From positions 310,001-374,000 of the forward strand of contig WOYW01000016.1 in assembly GCA_011620605.1 (NCBI GenBank): DNA of 64,000 nucleotides, given 5' to 3'. The notes under the pieces are model-generated. The model saw only the letters and a program-made list of their open reading frames with translations, searched no databases and had not been told where the DNA came from. Position numbers and translations under genes: made by a program. The stretch comes from Bacteroidales bacterium (GTDB taxonomy: Bacteria; Bacteroidota; Bacteroidia; Bacteroidales; UBA932). This document shows positions 54,186-62,461 of this stretch, piece after piece; position 1 is the first letter of the stretch, and the number at the start of each line of letters is the position of its first letter.

Positions 54186-54751
54186 TCATCGTTTCAGATA
54201 AAATAATTGTTTCCGAGAATATCCTGACCGAATACTTTTGCTGCGATGTGCCGGCCTGCAAAGGGATCTGTTGTGTGGAGGGAGACAGTGGGGCACCATT
54301 GACAGATAAAGAATGCTCCTTGCTGGAGCGCACATGGACAATGTATGCCCCATATATGCAGCCTGCAGGTGTCCGTTCCATTAAAAAGCAGGGCTCCTGG
54401 GTACGGGACATTGAAGACGATGCCGTTACCCCGCTGATAGACGGGAAAGAATGTGCTTATGCGTATTTTCGGGACGGGCTCTGTATGTGTGCCATTGAAA
54501 AGGCCCGGGAACAAGGGGTTTCAACGTTCCGCAAACCCATATCCTGCTGGTTGTATCCCATTCGGGTGCAAAAACTATCGGAAAATACCGTTGCCCTGAA
54601 TTACCACCAATGGCATTTGTGCCGGGCAGCCTGTGAGCTGGGAGCGAAAAAAAAGATACGCGTTTTTGAATTCGCAAAAGAGCCGCTGATCCATTGTTTT
54701 GGTGCGGAAGTATACCGGGCCATCAGCCGGGCAGCAGACAATCCCGGATAA
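54182..54751 (+). CDS. DUF3109 family cysteine-rich protein
   Basis: 189-aa protein of the DUF3109 family (YkgJ-like, putative metal- or Fe-S-binding). Cysteine pattern visible: FCCDVPACKGICC near the start, then KECAYA, GLCMCAIEKA, ISCWLYPIRV and LCRAAC, about eleven cysteines in all. The ORF track begins at 53987 in the wrong context; the GTG at 54182 gives the family N-terminus (VIIVSDKIIVSENIL). Biochemical role unknown. Its last 29 bp overlap the end of the convergent hemW. Confidence 0.85.
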   Translation: MIIVSDKIIVSENILTEYFCCDVPACKGICCVEGDSGAPLTDKECSLLERTWTMYAPYMQPAGVRSIKKQGSWVRDIEDDAVTPLIDGKECAYAYFRDGLCMCAIEKAREQGVSTFRKPISCWLYPIRVQKLSENTVALNYHQWHLCRAACELGAKKKIRVFEFAKEPLIHCFGAEVYRAISRAADNPG

Positions 54752-55859
54752 TATCGTCAGATACGAACAGACGGTCAGACGGAATACGAAGCTTGTCCTC
54801 TTCCCTGATAAGCAAACCCCGCTCCAGCAGCGGGGTTGTTTGTTTCAGGAAACCTTCCGCAGCGGGCAGGCCTTCTCTCTCTTCCATTTCTTTCAGGGAG
54901 AGTCCCTTACAGGTCCGTAAAGAAAGCATGATCCATTCGTTGTGAACATCCCGTGCGGTCAGCCTGTCGTACCTGCGGGCCGGTTCCTTCCGGCGTATAC
55001 CTTCCGTGTATTTTTTCAGATCGGCCACATTGGCGTACCGGTCTTTCCCGTTAAACGAGTGTGCGGACGGACCCAGTCCCGCGTAAGGAACGCGCATCCA
55101 GTAACGGCTGTTGTGAAGGGACCCTTTTTCCGGAAGGCAGAAGCTGGACACTTCGTATTGGACGTATCCTTCACTGTGCAAAGTTTTCTGCAGCAGGGTG
55201 TATTGCATCGCGCATTCCTCCTGCGGTGGCAGAATGCCTTTTTTTCCCCAGGGGGAGGAAGGTTCCAGGCTCAGCTGATAAGCCGAGATGTGTTCCGGTC
55301 TAAGGGCAATGGCCTGTGCCAGGGTGTCTTTCCATTTACCAGTGGTCAATCCGGGAAACCCAAAAATCAGGTCCAGGCTGATATTCGTAAAACCGGCCCG
55401 GTGGGCAAGTTTTGCCGAGTCTTGGGCCTGGTGGCCGTTGTACCGGCGTCGCATGGCCTCCAGGTATGGATCGTGAAAGGACTGGACACCTATGCTCAAT
55501 CGGGTTACTCCGGCCTCCAGCAACGTATGGCAGTATTCCGGGGTAAGATCCCCGGGATTGGCCTCTACCGTCACCTCGGCAATTTTCAGGCCTGCCTGCT
55601 CCAGATCATTCCGCAACATGGTGATCAGGGCGCAAAGCTCCCGGGCAGTACAGACAGTGGGTGTTCCTCCGCCAAAGTACAGGGTATGGCCCGGGCTGAA
55701 TTCAGCAGAGCGGAAAATGTTCAGCCAGAGGTCACGATCCCTCTTCCATTCCAGCGAAATACAATCCAGTACCCAGGGAATTTCCCGGGTTTTTGTACTG
55801 GAATAAAAACTGCAATAGGAGCAAAAACTCCTGCAAAAGGGAATGTGAACGTAGATCAA
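54723..55859 (-). CDS. hemW: HemW-like radical SAM protein
   Basis: 378-aa radical SAM protein of the HemN/HemW group. The cluster motif CX3CX2C is CRSFCSYC (residues 9-16) followed by FYSS; then YFGGGTPT, EANPGDLTP and IGVQSFHD. Classical HemN has a longer N-terminus and a CxxxCxxCxC motif; here residue 17 is Ser, so HemW (heme chaperone) fits better than oxygen-independent coproporphyrinogen oxidase. The start codon is TTG at 55859, overlapping the stop of the upstream coiled-coil gene by 4 bp. Confidence 0.9.
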   Translation of the reverse strand: MIYVHIPFCRSFCSYCSFYSSTKTREIPWVLDCISLEWKRDRDLWLNIFRSAEFSPGHTLYFGGGTPTVCTARELCALITMLRNDLEQAGLKIAEVTVEANPGDLTPEYCHTLLEAGVTRLSIGVQSFHDPYLEAMRRRYNGHQAQDSAKLAHRAGFTNISLDLIFGFPGLTTGKWKDTLAQAIALRPEHISAYQLSLEPSSPWGKKGILPPQEECAMQYTLLQKTLHSEGYVQYEVSSFCLPEKGSLHNSRYWMRVPYAGLGPSAHSFNGKDRYANVADLKKYTEGIRRKEPARRYDRLTARDVHNEWIMLSLRTCKGLSLKEMEEREGLPAAEGFLKQTTPLLERGLLIREEDKLRIPSDRLFVSDDIIRDCLLPG

Positions 55860-56713
55860 CGCAAGAGTATGTCGGCTACGCCAATGCGCCCGTCTATGGT
55901 ATATACTTCAGCCGTGTAAACACCGCGGCTGAAGGAAACCCCGCCAAAGAAAATGCAGAATTCCACTTCGTCACCCTGGTAGTCTATCTCGCGGACTGCG
56001 GAATACACCAATTGTTCTCCTGCTGCGTTGAAGACACCCTGTTCCGGGTTAGTAAGCAAGATCCCATCCGGTCCTTTTAGACGAAGGTAAATGTTGACCG
56101 GTCCTTTGGGAGCAATGGAGTTTTCAATAAGACTGCCGCAGAGTTTCATTTTGCTGATCCGGCTGGATCGTTCCGAGTCCCGGCCGCTTTCGGTAATACC
56201 GGTGAGTAGAAAATCCCGGCCTTTTAGCTGGGCCCCGATCTCCACCTGGCGTGCATACTCTTCCGTTGTGGTGCGCAGTTCCTCATACTGGTGGGTGGCC
56301 TGGGTGGCTTCCTCCCGTGCCTGGGAAGCGTCTTCACGCAGGGCAAGGTTCAGCGTGTTGAGCGAATCTATCTGGTGAATGTAGCTGCGCATGATGCTGC
56401 GCAATGTTCCCAGTTCCCTTTCGTATTCCCGGATACGGGTCCTATTGGTGGCTTCGGTTTTGTTGATGCGTTCAATCAACAGATCAATTTTTTCCCGTTC
56501 TTCCGTAAGACGTAAATTCAATGTATCATTGGTCGTACTCAGGGAGTCGTATTCGGAACGCAATTGGATCATTTGTTGGGTTAATTGTTCTTTTTCAAGG
56601 TTCAGTTCCTTGATCATCCCGCCGCGGTCTATCCAGACCCAGGCCAGGGCGCCTATTAAAAGGACGGCAACGGCAGCAAGAACAATGATAATGGTTTTCA
56701 AATTCTTTTCCAT
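55856..56713 (-). CDS. Membrane-anchored coiled-coil protein
   Basis: 285 aa: short N-terminus, one membrane helix (residues 8-29), a long coiled coil (~33-160, LNLEKEQLTQQMIQLRSEYDSL onward) and a C-terminal beta-rich domain (~175-285; YLRLKGPDGILL, EFCIFFGGVSF). Similar 'membrane anchor, coiled coil, beta domain' proteins are common in Bacteroidota, with no known function. Overlaps hemW by 4 bp, so the two are co-transcribed. Its -7 box is paired with that of the gene at 56790. Confidence 0.7.
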   Translation of the reverse strand: MEKNLKTIIIVLAAVAVLLIGALAWVWIDRGGMIKELNLEKEQLTQQMIQLRSEYDSLSTTNDTLNLRLTEEREKIDLLIERINKTEATNRTRIREYERELGTLRSIMRSYIHQIDSLNTLNLALREDASQAREEATQATHQYEELRTTTEEYARQVEIGAQLKGRDFLLTGITESGRDSERSSRISKMKLCGSLIENSIAPKGPVNIYLRLKGPDGILLTNPEQGVFNAAGEQLVYSAVREIDYQGDEVEFCIFFGGVSFSRGVYTAEVYTIDGRIGVADILLR

Positions 56714-56733
56714 AATTGAAAGTTTTTATATTA

Positions 56734-56763
56734 CAAAAATAAGAAAAAAAAGACCTACATTTG
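56734..56763. promoter_or_regulatory. Divergent -7 box pair, coiled-coil gene / 162-aa membrane protein
   Basis: CAAAAATA (56734-56741, minus) and TACATTTG (56756-56763, plus), 14 bp apart. Confidence 0.55.
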
Positions 56764-56789
56764 TTTATTATCAATAAATCAAACTGTTT

Positions 56790-57278
56790 ATGCAAGGATT
56801 TAATATTGGAAAGTACCTGTTACGCGTTGTTAAATATATTGTTTTTTATGCCATTCTGATCTTTTTGATGTTGATTATCGTCTATTTTACAAGTAGTAAT
56901 AAGGATATTTCCTTTTGGGAACTGATACGTCCCGGATCGCAACAAAACCTGATCATTTTGATAGTTGCTTTTTCTGTTGTTTACCCGTTCATCGGTTTTA
57001 TCAAACAGAAAATATACACCAACAGCCCTTTTGACCAGGATAAAGACGCTATCGTTCGGATTTTCACAGAGTCAGGCTTTATACAGGCATCGGATAACGA
57101 CGGGAAACTGGTTTTCAAGGCAAAACGCATAAGCATGCGCATTTTTCGCGTTTTTGAAGACAAGATAACCTTGGATTATACGGACAATCCACTGGTTATG
57201 GAAGGGATGCGGCGCGATGTGCAACGCATAGCCCGTCACATGGAACACCATTTTCGCAGTAACCGGGAGGATGAATAA
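56790..57278 (+). CDS. Conserved two-helix membrane protein of unknown function
   Basis: 162 aa with two membrane helices (about residues 13-33 and 50-68) and a soluble C-terminal part (~80-162, IVRIFTESGFIQASDNDGKL, FRVFEDKITLDY) that looks like a small alpha/beta domain. I do not recognise a family beyond similar conserved Bacteroidota proteins. Monocistronic; 20 bp from the end of the convergent cytochrome b gene. Confidence 0.7.
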   Translation: MQGFNIGKYLLRVVKYIVFYAILIFLMLIIVYFTSSNKDISFWELIRPGSQQNLIILIVAFSVVYPFIGFIKQKIYTNSPFDQDKDAIVRIFTESGFIQASDNDGKLVFKAKRISMRIFRVFEDKITLDYTDNPLVMEGMRRDVQRIARHMEHHFRSNREDE

Positions 57279-57298
57279 CCTGTCTCAGGCTATTTTGT

Positions 57299-57946
57299 TC
57301 AGAAAAACATACACCAGATAACAATAAGCGAAAAACCGGCAAATAGCAGGGTGGAATAGACGTAGGAGATCCTGCGCAGTACGGGGATTATCCGCAGATT
57401 GTTCAGCCCCAGGGTATGAAAAGCCGACCAGAACCCGTGGTTAATATGAAGCCACAGGGCGGCAAACCAAATTATATAGGATACGGCTATCCACGGAGTC
57501 CCCAGGTATCCGGTAACCAGCAGGTACCCGTCTTCAGGTTGGCCTCCTGAAAACTGCTGCCACTGCATTTTGGTCCAGAAATGGGACAGGTGCAGGACCA
57601 GGAATCCCAGGACTATACATCCCAGAATAAGCATATTGCGGGCAGCCCAATTGTCAAATCCCAGGCCCGGGGATTTGCTGCCCGATGCATAGGTAACAGG
57701 TCCTCGTGCCTTCAGGTTGCTCAGGGTTATGATAAAGGAATATCCTATATGTATTATAAAACCAAGGGCCAAAACGGGAACCATGACCTGGATCAGGGGA
57801 TTGGTCCCCATGAAGTCCGTAACTTTTTGGTACACCTCCGGACCCCACAAAATGGTCAGATTGGCAACAACATGAAGTGTGAGGAACAGGATCAGGAAAA
57901 GTCCCGTCACGCTCATGATCACTTTTTTGGCAATGGATGGTAACAT
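57299..57946 (-). CDS. Succinate dehydrogenase/fumarate reductase cytochrome b subunit (orphan)
   Basis: 215-aa five-helix diheme cytochrome b of the single-subunit (B-type) SdhC/FrdC family: KKVIMSVTGLFLILFLTLHVVANL at the N-terminus, with further histidines at the helix ends (FIIHIGYSF, VLHLSHFW, WLHINHGFWSAFH) as heme ligands. It anchors the flavoprotein and Fe-S subunits and links them to menaquinone. Those genes normally follow directly (C-A-B), but here the next DNA is the unrelated convergent gene, so it stands alone. -7 box TATCTTTG at 57968-57975 (minus), paired with the pyrH promoter. Confidence 0.9.
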   Translation of the reverse strand: MLPSIAKKVIMSVTGLFLILFLTLHVVANLTILWGPEVYQKVTDFMGTNPLIQVMVPVLALGFIIHIGYSFIITLSNLKARGPVTYASGSKSPGLGFDNWAARNMLILGCIVLGFLVLHLSHFWTKMQWQQFSGGQPEDGYLLVTGYLGTPWIAVSYIIWFAALWLHINHGFWSAFHTLGLNNLRIIPVLRRISYVYSTLLFAGFSLIVIWCMFF

Positions 57947-57967
57947 AACGGATATACGTGTCTATCG

Positions 57968-57997
57968 CAAAGATACACGGATTTTTATATATCTTTG
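57968..57997. promoter_or_regulatory. Divergent -7 box pair, sdhC-like / pyrH
   Basis: CAAAGATA (57968-57975, minus) and TATCTTTG (57990-57997, plus), 14 bp apart. Confidence 0.65.
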
Positions 57998-58018
57998 TAT
58001 GATATCAAGGATAAAATC

Positions 58019-58723
58019 ATGAAGTATTCTTCACTATTGCTCAAATTAAGCGGGGAGAGCCTTGGCGGTGCCAACGGCCAGGGTCTGGACCCGCTGATGC
58101 TGCAAAGATATGCCCGGGAGATCAAACCTTTGGCAGAAGCCGGCATCCGTATAGCCATAGTAACAGGAGGCGGGAACATATTCCGGGGGCTGCCCGGAAC
58201 GGGGAAAGGAGTGGATCGTGTACACGGAGACCGGATGGGAATGCTGGCCACCACCATCAATAGCATTGCTCTGGCAGATGCCCTGGCAGATGAAGGAATG
58301 AAAGCTTTGGTCTATACGGCTACTCCCATGGAAGCGGTTGCCCGGTATTACAACAGGGATCACGTATTGGAGGAAATGAATAAAGGAACCGTTGTGCTGC
58401 TTTCCGGAGGTACGGGAAATCCCTTTTTTACAACAGATTCGGCAGCAGCTTTACGCGCCGTAGAACTGGGTGTGGATGTTTTACTAAAGGGAACCCGGGT
58501 GGACGGAGTTTACAGCGCTGATCCGGAAAAAGATCCCAATGCGGAGAAATTTGAAGCATTGACTTTCGACCGGGTGTTGGAGAAAAACCTGAAGATCATG
58601 GACATGACGGCTTTTATCCTGTGCAGGGAAAACAAAATGCCTGTTATAGTGTTCAATATGAACGTAAAGGGGAATCTTCAGAAGCTTGTCAAAGGGGAAG
58701 AGATCGGAACAATAATAAAATAA
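58019..58723 (+). CDS. pyrH: UMP kinase
   Basis: Phosphorylates UMP to UDP in pyrimidine synthesis; bacterial hexameric amino-acid-kinase-fold enzyme, 234 aa. Landmarks: LLKLSGESL at the N-terminus, IAIVTGGGNIFRG, DRMGMLATTINS, GTGNPFFTTDSAAALRA and LLKGTRVDGVYSADP. I use ATG 58019, 21 nt after the -7 box with an AAGGA stretch ahead of it; the 57995 start would lie within the box. frr follows after 9 bp, the classical pyrH-frr pair. Confidence 0.97.
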   Translation: MKYSSLLLKLSGESLGGANGQGLDPLMLQRYAREIKPLAEAGIRIAIVTGGGNIFRGLPGTGKGVDRVHGDRMGMLATTINSIALADALADEGMKALVYTATPMEAVARYYNRDHVLEEMNKGTVVLLSGGTGNPFFTTDSAAALRAVELGVDVLLKGTRVDGVYSADPEKDPNAEKFEALTFDRVLEKNLKIMDMTAFILCRENKMPVIVFNMNVKGNLQKLVKGEEIGTIIK

Positions 58724-58732
58724 AGATACGTT

Positions 58733-59299
58733 ATGGAAATAAGTGATGCAAAACAAGTATTGGAGCAGGCCAAAGGCAAGATGCACAAAGCCGTTGAATA
58801 CCTGGAAAATGAGCTGGCCACATACCGGGTGGGGAAGGCCAATCCGGCCGTTTTTTCCGGGATGACCGTGGAATATTACGGCACGCCCACACCCTTGTCA
58901 CAGGTAGCCAGTATTTCTGCCCCGGATGCCCGGACCATGATCATTCAGCCGTGGGAAAAGAACCTGATTCCTGTAATAGAAAAAGCCATCATGGCTGCCA
59001 ACCTGGGATTTACCCCGCAAAACAACGGGGAGATCATTCGCATACAGGTCCCCCCGCTGACCGAGGAACGCAGGCGAGACCTGGTGAAAAAAGCCAAAGC
59101 CGAGGGGGAAAATGCCCGCATCAGCATCCGTAACGCGCGCCGCGACGGGGTGGATGTGCTGAAAAAATACCAGAAAGACGGGTTGTCAGAGGATGTGGTA
59201 AAAGATACCGAAGGTCTCATTCAGAAAGAGGTGGAAGCATTTTCCAAAAAGGTAGAGGAAATACTGGCAGAAAAGGAAACAGAGATCATGACAGTCTGA
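58733..59299 (+). CDS. frr: Ribosome recycling factor
   Basis: Splits post-termination ribosomes together with EF-G and IF3. 188 aa, the usual length, with GKMHKAVEYLENELATYRVGKANP (helix 1), the Pro-rich beta domain VEYYGTPTPLSQVASIS, IQPWEKNLI, and LTEERRRDLVKKAKAEGENARISIRNARRD. Second gene of pyrH-frr, closed by the palindromic terminator. Confidence 0.98.
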   Translation: MEISDAKQVLEQAKGKMHKAVEYLENELATYRVGKANPAVFSGMTVEYYGTPTPLSQVASISAPDARTMIIQPWEKNLIPVIEKAIMAANLGFTPQNNGEIIRIQVPPLTEERRRDLVKKAKAEGENARISIRNARRDGVDVLKKYQKDGLSEDVVKDTEGLIQKEVEAFSKKVEEILAEKETEIMTV

Positions 59300-59310
59300 A
59301 AGAACCGGTC

Positions 59311-59342
59311 AAAAAAAAAGCTCCCCGCGGGGAGTTTTTTTT
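59311..59342. terminator. Bidirectional rho-independent terminator between frr and pgk
   Basis: Perfect 14-bp palindrome CTCCCCGCGGGGAG (59321-59334) with nine A on the left and eight T on the right, so it ends transcription from both sides. The T run reaches the pgk stop codon. Confidence 0.92.
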
Positions 59343-60597
59343 ATTGGCGAATGGCCTGAATGCCGGGCAATTCTTTGCCTTCCAGGTATTCCAGCATCGC
59401 GCCGCCGCCTGTAGAAACGTAACTGACTTTTTTTGCATAGCCCATCTGCGTGACGGCTGCCACGGAATCGCCGCCGCCTACCAGCGAGAAGGATCCATTG
59501 CGGGTAGCCTCGGCCACAAACTCCACCAGTCGCAATGTGCCGTTGGCAAAGTTGGGCATTTCAAACACGCCGGCCGGCCCGTTCCATAAAATGGTTTTGG
59601 AGTCCATAATGACTTTTTTCCAGGTTTCCAGGGTCTCGGGACCTGCGTCCATACCTTTCCAGCCGTCGGGGATCCGGTCAACCGGACACACGGTGGTTTT
59701 GGCGTCGTTGTCAAAAGCGTCTGCCGCGATGACATCTTCCGAAATATAAATTTTTACGCCTTTTTCCTCAGCCTTTTTAAGGATATTCAATGCCAGGGGC
59801 ATCTGGTCATCTTCACACAGGGAGTCTCCAATCTTCCCTCCGCATGCCTTTACAAAAGTAAAACTCATCCCCCCTCCTATGATCATGTTGTCCACTTTGT
59901 CCAGCAGGTTCTCAATAATGGTGATCTTGCTGGATACTTTGGCTCCCCCCAGAATGGCGGTCATGGGATGTTCAGGGGATCTAAGCACTTTGTCTATGGC
60001 CTTGATCTCTCCTTCTATCAGGAAGCCGAACATTTTATCGTTTGGAAAATGAGCAGCTATCAGGGTTGTGGAAGCATGAGCCCTGTGAGCCGTTCCAAAA
60101 GCGTCGTTGATGTAGCAATCGGCATAGGAGGCCAGAGTCGCTGTGAATTTTTTCTGACTTTCCTTAACGGCTGCCTTGGCAGCTTTCTTTTCTTCATCGG
60201 AAGCCTCGGGGGCCAGTCCGCGGGGTTTGCCTTCTTCCTCGGCATAAAAACGGAGGTTCTCCAGCAACAGGACTTCTCCAGGTTTCAGGGCGGCGGCCAT
60301 GTTGGCGGCTTCTTTGCCCATGCAGTCGGGGGCAAAGAGCACGGGGGCACCCAGTTGTTTTTCCACATCGGGAATGATATGCCTGAGGGAGAATTTGTCC
60401 TCGGCTTTTTTAGGCCTTCCCAGGTGAGACATGATGATGAGCGATCCGCCGCTTTCCAGCACTTTTTTAAGTGTGGGGATGGCAGCCCGTATGCGGGTTT
60501 TGTCGGTTACCTGAAATTCAGCGTTAAGCGGTACATTGAAATCTACACGCACAATGGCGCGTTTTCCTTTAAAGTTGTAGGTACTGATGTTTTGCAT
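59341..60597 (-). CDS. pgk: Phosphoglycerate kinase
   Basis: Glycolytic enzyme moving a phosphate from 1,3-bisphosphoglycerate to ADP. 418 aa. Visible: [12 protein letters not shown] near the N-terminus, [37 protein letters not shown], and the nucleotide loop [14 protein letters not shown] near the C-terminus. I start at ATG 60597 (MQNISTYNF), with GGAAG just upstream; the ORF-track start at 60630 is less likely as it lies close to the -7 box (60620-60627, minus). Monocistronic. Confidence 0.97.
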   Translation of the reverse strand: MQNISTYNFKGKRAIVRVDFNVPLNAEFQVTDKTRIRAAIPTLKKVLESGGSLIIMSHLGRPKKAEDKFSLRHIIPDVEKQLGAPVLFAPDCMGKEAANMAAALKPGEVLLLENLRFYAEEEGKPRGLAPEASDEEKKAAKAAVKESQKKFTATLASYADCYINDAFGTAHRAHASTTLIAAHFPNDKMFGFLIEGEIKAIDKVLRSPEHPMTAILGGAKVSSKITIIENLLDKVDNMIIGGGMSFTFVKACGGKIGDSLCEDDQMPLALNILKKAEEKGVKIYISEDVIAADAFDNDAKTTVCPVDRIPDGWKGMDAGPETLETWKKVIMDSKTILWNGPAGVFEMPNFANGTLRLVEFVAEATRNGSFSLVGGGDSVAAVTQMGYAKKVSYVSTGGGAMLEYLEGKELPGIQAIRQ

Positions 60598-60619
60598 TTC
60601 TTCCAAGATTTGAGTAGTG

Positions 60620-60646
60620 CAAAGATACATTTTTTATATATCTTTA
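60620..60646. promoter_or_regulatory. Divergent -7 box pair, pgk / SAM methyltransferase
   Basis: CAAAGATA (60620-60627, minus) and TATCTTTA (60639-60646, plus; final A instead of G), 11 bp apart. The plus-strand ATG is 4 nt after its box. Confidence 0.55.
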
Positions 60647-60650
60647 CCCT

Positions 60651-61550
60651 ATGCAACTATTATGCCCTGTGTCCTGGCCGGATTACCAGTTGTTGGATTG
60701 TGGGAACGGAGAGAAACTGGAAAAGTTCGGATCGTATGTAATTATACGTCCCGAGCCAAAAGCCTTGTGGGCAAAAACCGAAACCACGGAACAATGGTTG
60801 CGGCAGGCGCACATACGTTTTATCCAGGGAGCCGGTTTCGGCAAAGCCGGGAAGGAAGACAGTGGTACGTGGGAAAAATTGCAGAAAGTACCCGACCGGT
60901 GGAACATTCAGTATAAAAAACTTTTCAAACTGCGACTGGGCCTGACGGCTTTCAAGCATGTAGGGGTATTCCCGGAACAGGCCCCCAACTGGGATTTCAT
61001 TTACCGGAAAGTCCGTGAGGTTAAGGAGCAAGCTCCCGGAAGCACTCCCAGAGTGTTGAACCTGTTTGCCTATACCGGGGCGGCATCTCTGGCTGCCCGG
61101 GCTGCAGGGGCAGAGGTCGCACACCTGGATGCGGTTCGCCAGGTCATTACATGGAGCCGGGAAAATATGGAGCTGAGTGGGATGAACGGGATCCGCTGGA
61201 TCCTGGAAGATGCTTTTAAATTTGTAAAAAGAGAAGTGCGGCGGGGTAATACGTACCAGGGAATTATCCTGGATCCGCCGGCTTATGGACACGGCCCCGA
61301 CGGGGAAAAATGGAAACTGGACGATTGCCTGTTTTCTCTTTTACAGGAATGTTCACGGATCCTGGCCGGGAACAATGCATTTGTGGTGCTGAGCTTATAC
61401 TCCAACGGGTATTCCGCTTTACTGGCAGACTCTCTGGCCAGGGAATGTTTTTCGAAAAATGGGGATTATGCTTTCGGAGAGTTGTTTCTGAAAGATCAGT
61501 ACGGGAAAAGACTGCCGCTGAGCGTTTTTTCCAGGTTGGAATTGAAATAG
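60651..61550 (+). CDS. Class I SAM-dependent methyltransferase, RlmI/RlmK-like
   Basis: 299 aa, related to 23S rRNA cytosine-C5 methyltransferases: SAM-binding motif VLNLFAYTGAASLAARAAGAEVAHLDAV (~residue 128-155) and catalytic-loop motif IILDPPAYGHGPDG (~205). The N-terminal ~115 residues (LLDCGNGEKLEKFGSYVIIRPEP) resemble the S-adenosylmethionine-dependent methyltransferase domain partner rather than a PUA domain. Likely an RNA methyltransferase; the modified base is not known. Followed by lgt after 20 bp. Confidence 0.85.
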   Translation: MQLLCPVSWPDYQLLDCGNGEKLEKFGSYVIIRPEPKALWAKTETTEQWLRQAHIRFIQGAGFGKAGKEDSGTWEKLQKVPDRWNIQYKKLFKLRLGLTAFKHVGVFPEQAPNWDFIYRKVREVKEQAPGSTPRVLNLFAYTGAASLAARAAGAEVAHLDAVRQVITWSRENMELSGMNGIRWILEDAFKFVKREVRRGNTYQGIILDPPAYGHGPDGEKWKLDDCLFSLLQECSRILAGNNAFVVLSLYSNGYSALLADSLARECFSKNGDYAFGELFLKDQYGKRLPLSVFSRLELK

Positions 61551-61570
61551 GATAAAAAAATTATAAAGAC

Positions 61571-62446
61571 ATGAATCTGTTGACCGTTTATTGGGATGTG
61601 GATCCCGTGATCTTTTCACTGGGAAAAATTCAGATCCGTTATTACAGTTTATTTTTTATCATAGCTTTTACCATCGGGTATTACATTTTTAAGTATTTCT
61701 TCAAAAGAGAGCAGGTTCCCCTGACACTTCTGGATCCGCTGCTATACACACTTATCATAGGAACTTTGGTGGGAGCACGCCTGGGACATTGCCTGTTTTA
61801 CCAGCCGGATTATTACCTGGCCAATCCCATAGAGATCCTGTATGTCTGGGAAGGCGGCCTGGCCTCCCATGGAGGGGCTATTGCCCTGTTACTTGCCATG
61901 TGGTGGTTTACACATCATTATGGAAAGAAACACCAGTTCAGTTTCCTGTGGATCATGGACCGGCTGGGCATAACCGTGGCCCTGGCGGGATTCTTCATCC
62001 GCATGGGGAACCTGATGAATTCGGAAATTTACGGGAATGAAACTACCATGCCCTGGGGATTTGTATTCCTGCGCAACGGGGAGCTGGTTCCCAAACATCC
62101 CACGCAATTGTACGAGGCCCTTTCCTACCTGGCCCTGTTTATACTGTTGTTGTTCCTGTACAGGAAAAGACTGCCCCGTCTGAAAGAGGGCACTCTTTTT
62201 GGGATCTTTTTACTGGTATTGTTCGCAGCCCGCTTCTTTATTGAATACATCAAGGAACCACAGGTACCTTTTGAAGAATCCATGGCTTTGAACATGGGGC
62301 AGATCCTGAGTATTCCTTTTATCTTTGCAGGCGCTGTAATTTTACTTTACAGCATAATGAAGGGTAAGCCGGCATTACGGGAGGTCCAGCAGGAAAAGAA
62401 ACCTGATAAGGAACCGCCGCTGAGCAGTACCCGCGGAACCTATTGA
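61571..62446 (+). CDS. lgt: Prolipoprotein diacylglyceryl transferase
   Basis: Adds diacylglycerol to the lipobox cysteine, the first step in lipoprotein maturation, used by the many lipoproteins in this window. 291 aa, about seven membrane helices. Motifs: ARLGHCLFY, GGLASHGGAIALLLAMWW (catalytic His region), FFIRMGNLMNSEIYG (Lgt signature) and HPTQLYEAL. The C-terminal tail (KPALREVQQEKKPDKE) is charged and cytoplasmic. smpB follows after 15 bp. Confidence 0.96.
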   Translation: MNLLTVYWDVDPVIFSLGKIQIRYYSLFFIIAFTIGYYIFKYFFKREQVPLTLLDPLLYTLIIGTLVGARLGHCLFYQPDYYLANPIEILYVWEGGLASHGGAIALLLAMWWFTHHYGKKHQFSFLWIMDRLGITVALAGFFIRMGNLMNSEIYGNETTMPWGFVFLRNGELVPKHPTQLYEALSYLALFILLLFLYRKRLPRLKEGTLFGIFLLVLFAARFFIEYIKEPQVPFEESMALNMGQILSIPFIFAGAVILLYSIMKGKPALREVQQEKKPDKEPPLSSTRGTY

Positions 62447-62461
62447 TACATTAGCTGCAAT

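Noticed and set aside
53987-54751. ORF-track start at 53987 for the DUF3109 protein
   Set aside because: The first ~65 residues lie inside the small lipoprotein gene and do not resemble the family; the GTG at 54182 gives the family N-terminus.
54942-55919. 325-aa plus-strand ORF opposite hemW
   Set aside because: Complete antisense shadow of hemW, which has a clear radical SAM motif; the ORF's own translation shows no family features.
59968-60741. 257-aa plus-strand ORF opposite pgk
   Set aside because: Antisense shadow of a certain pgk; runs through the divergent promoter region into the methyltransferase gene in a different frame.
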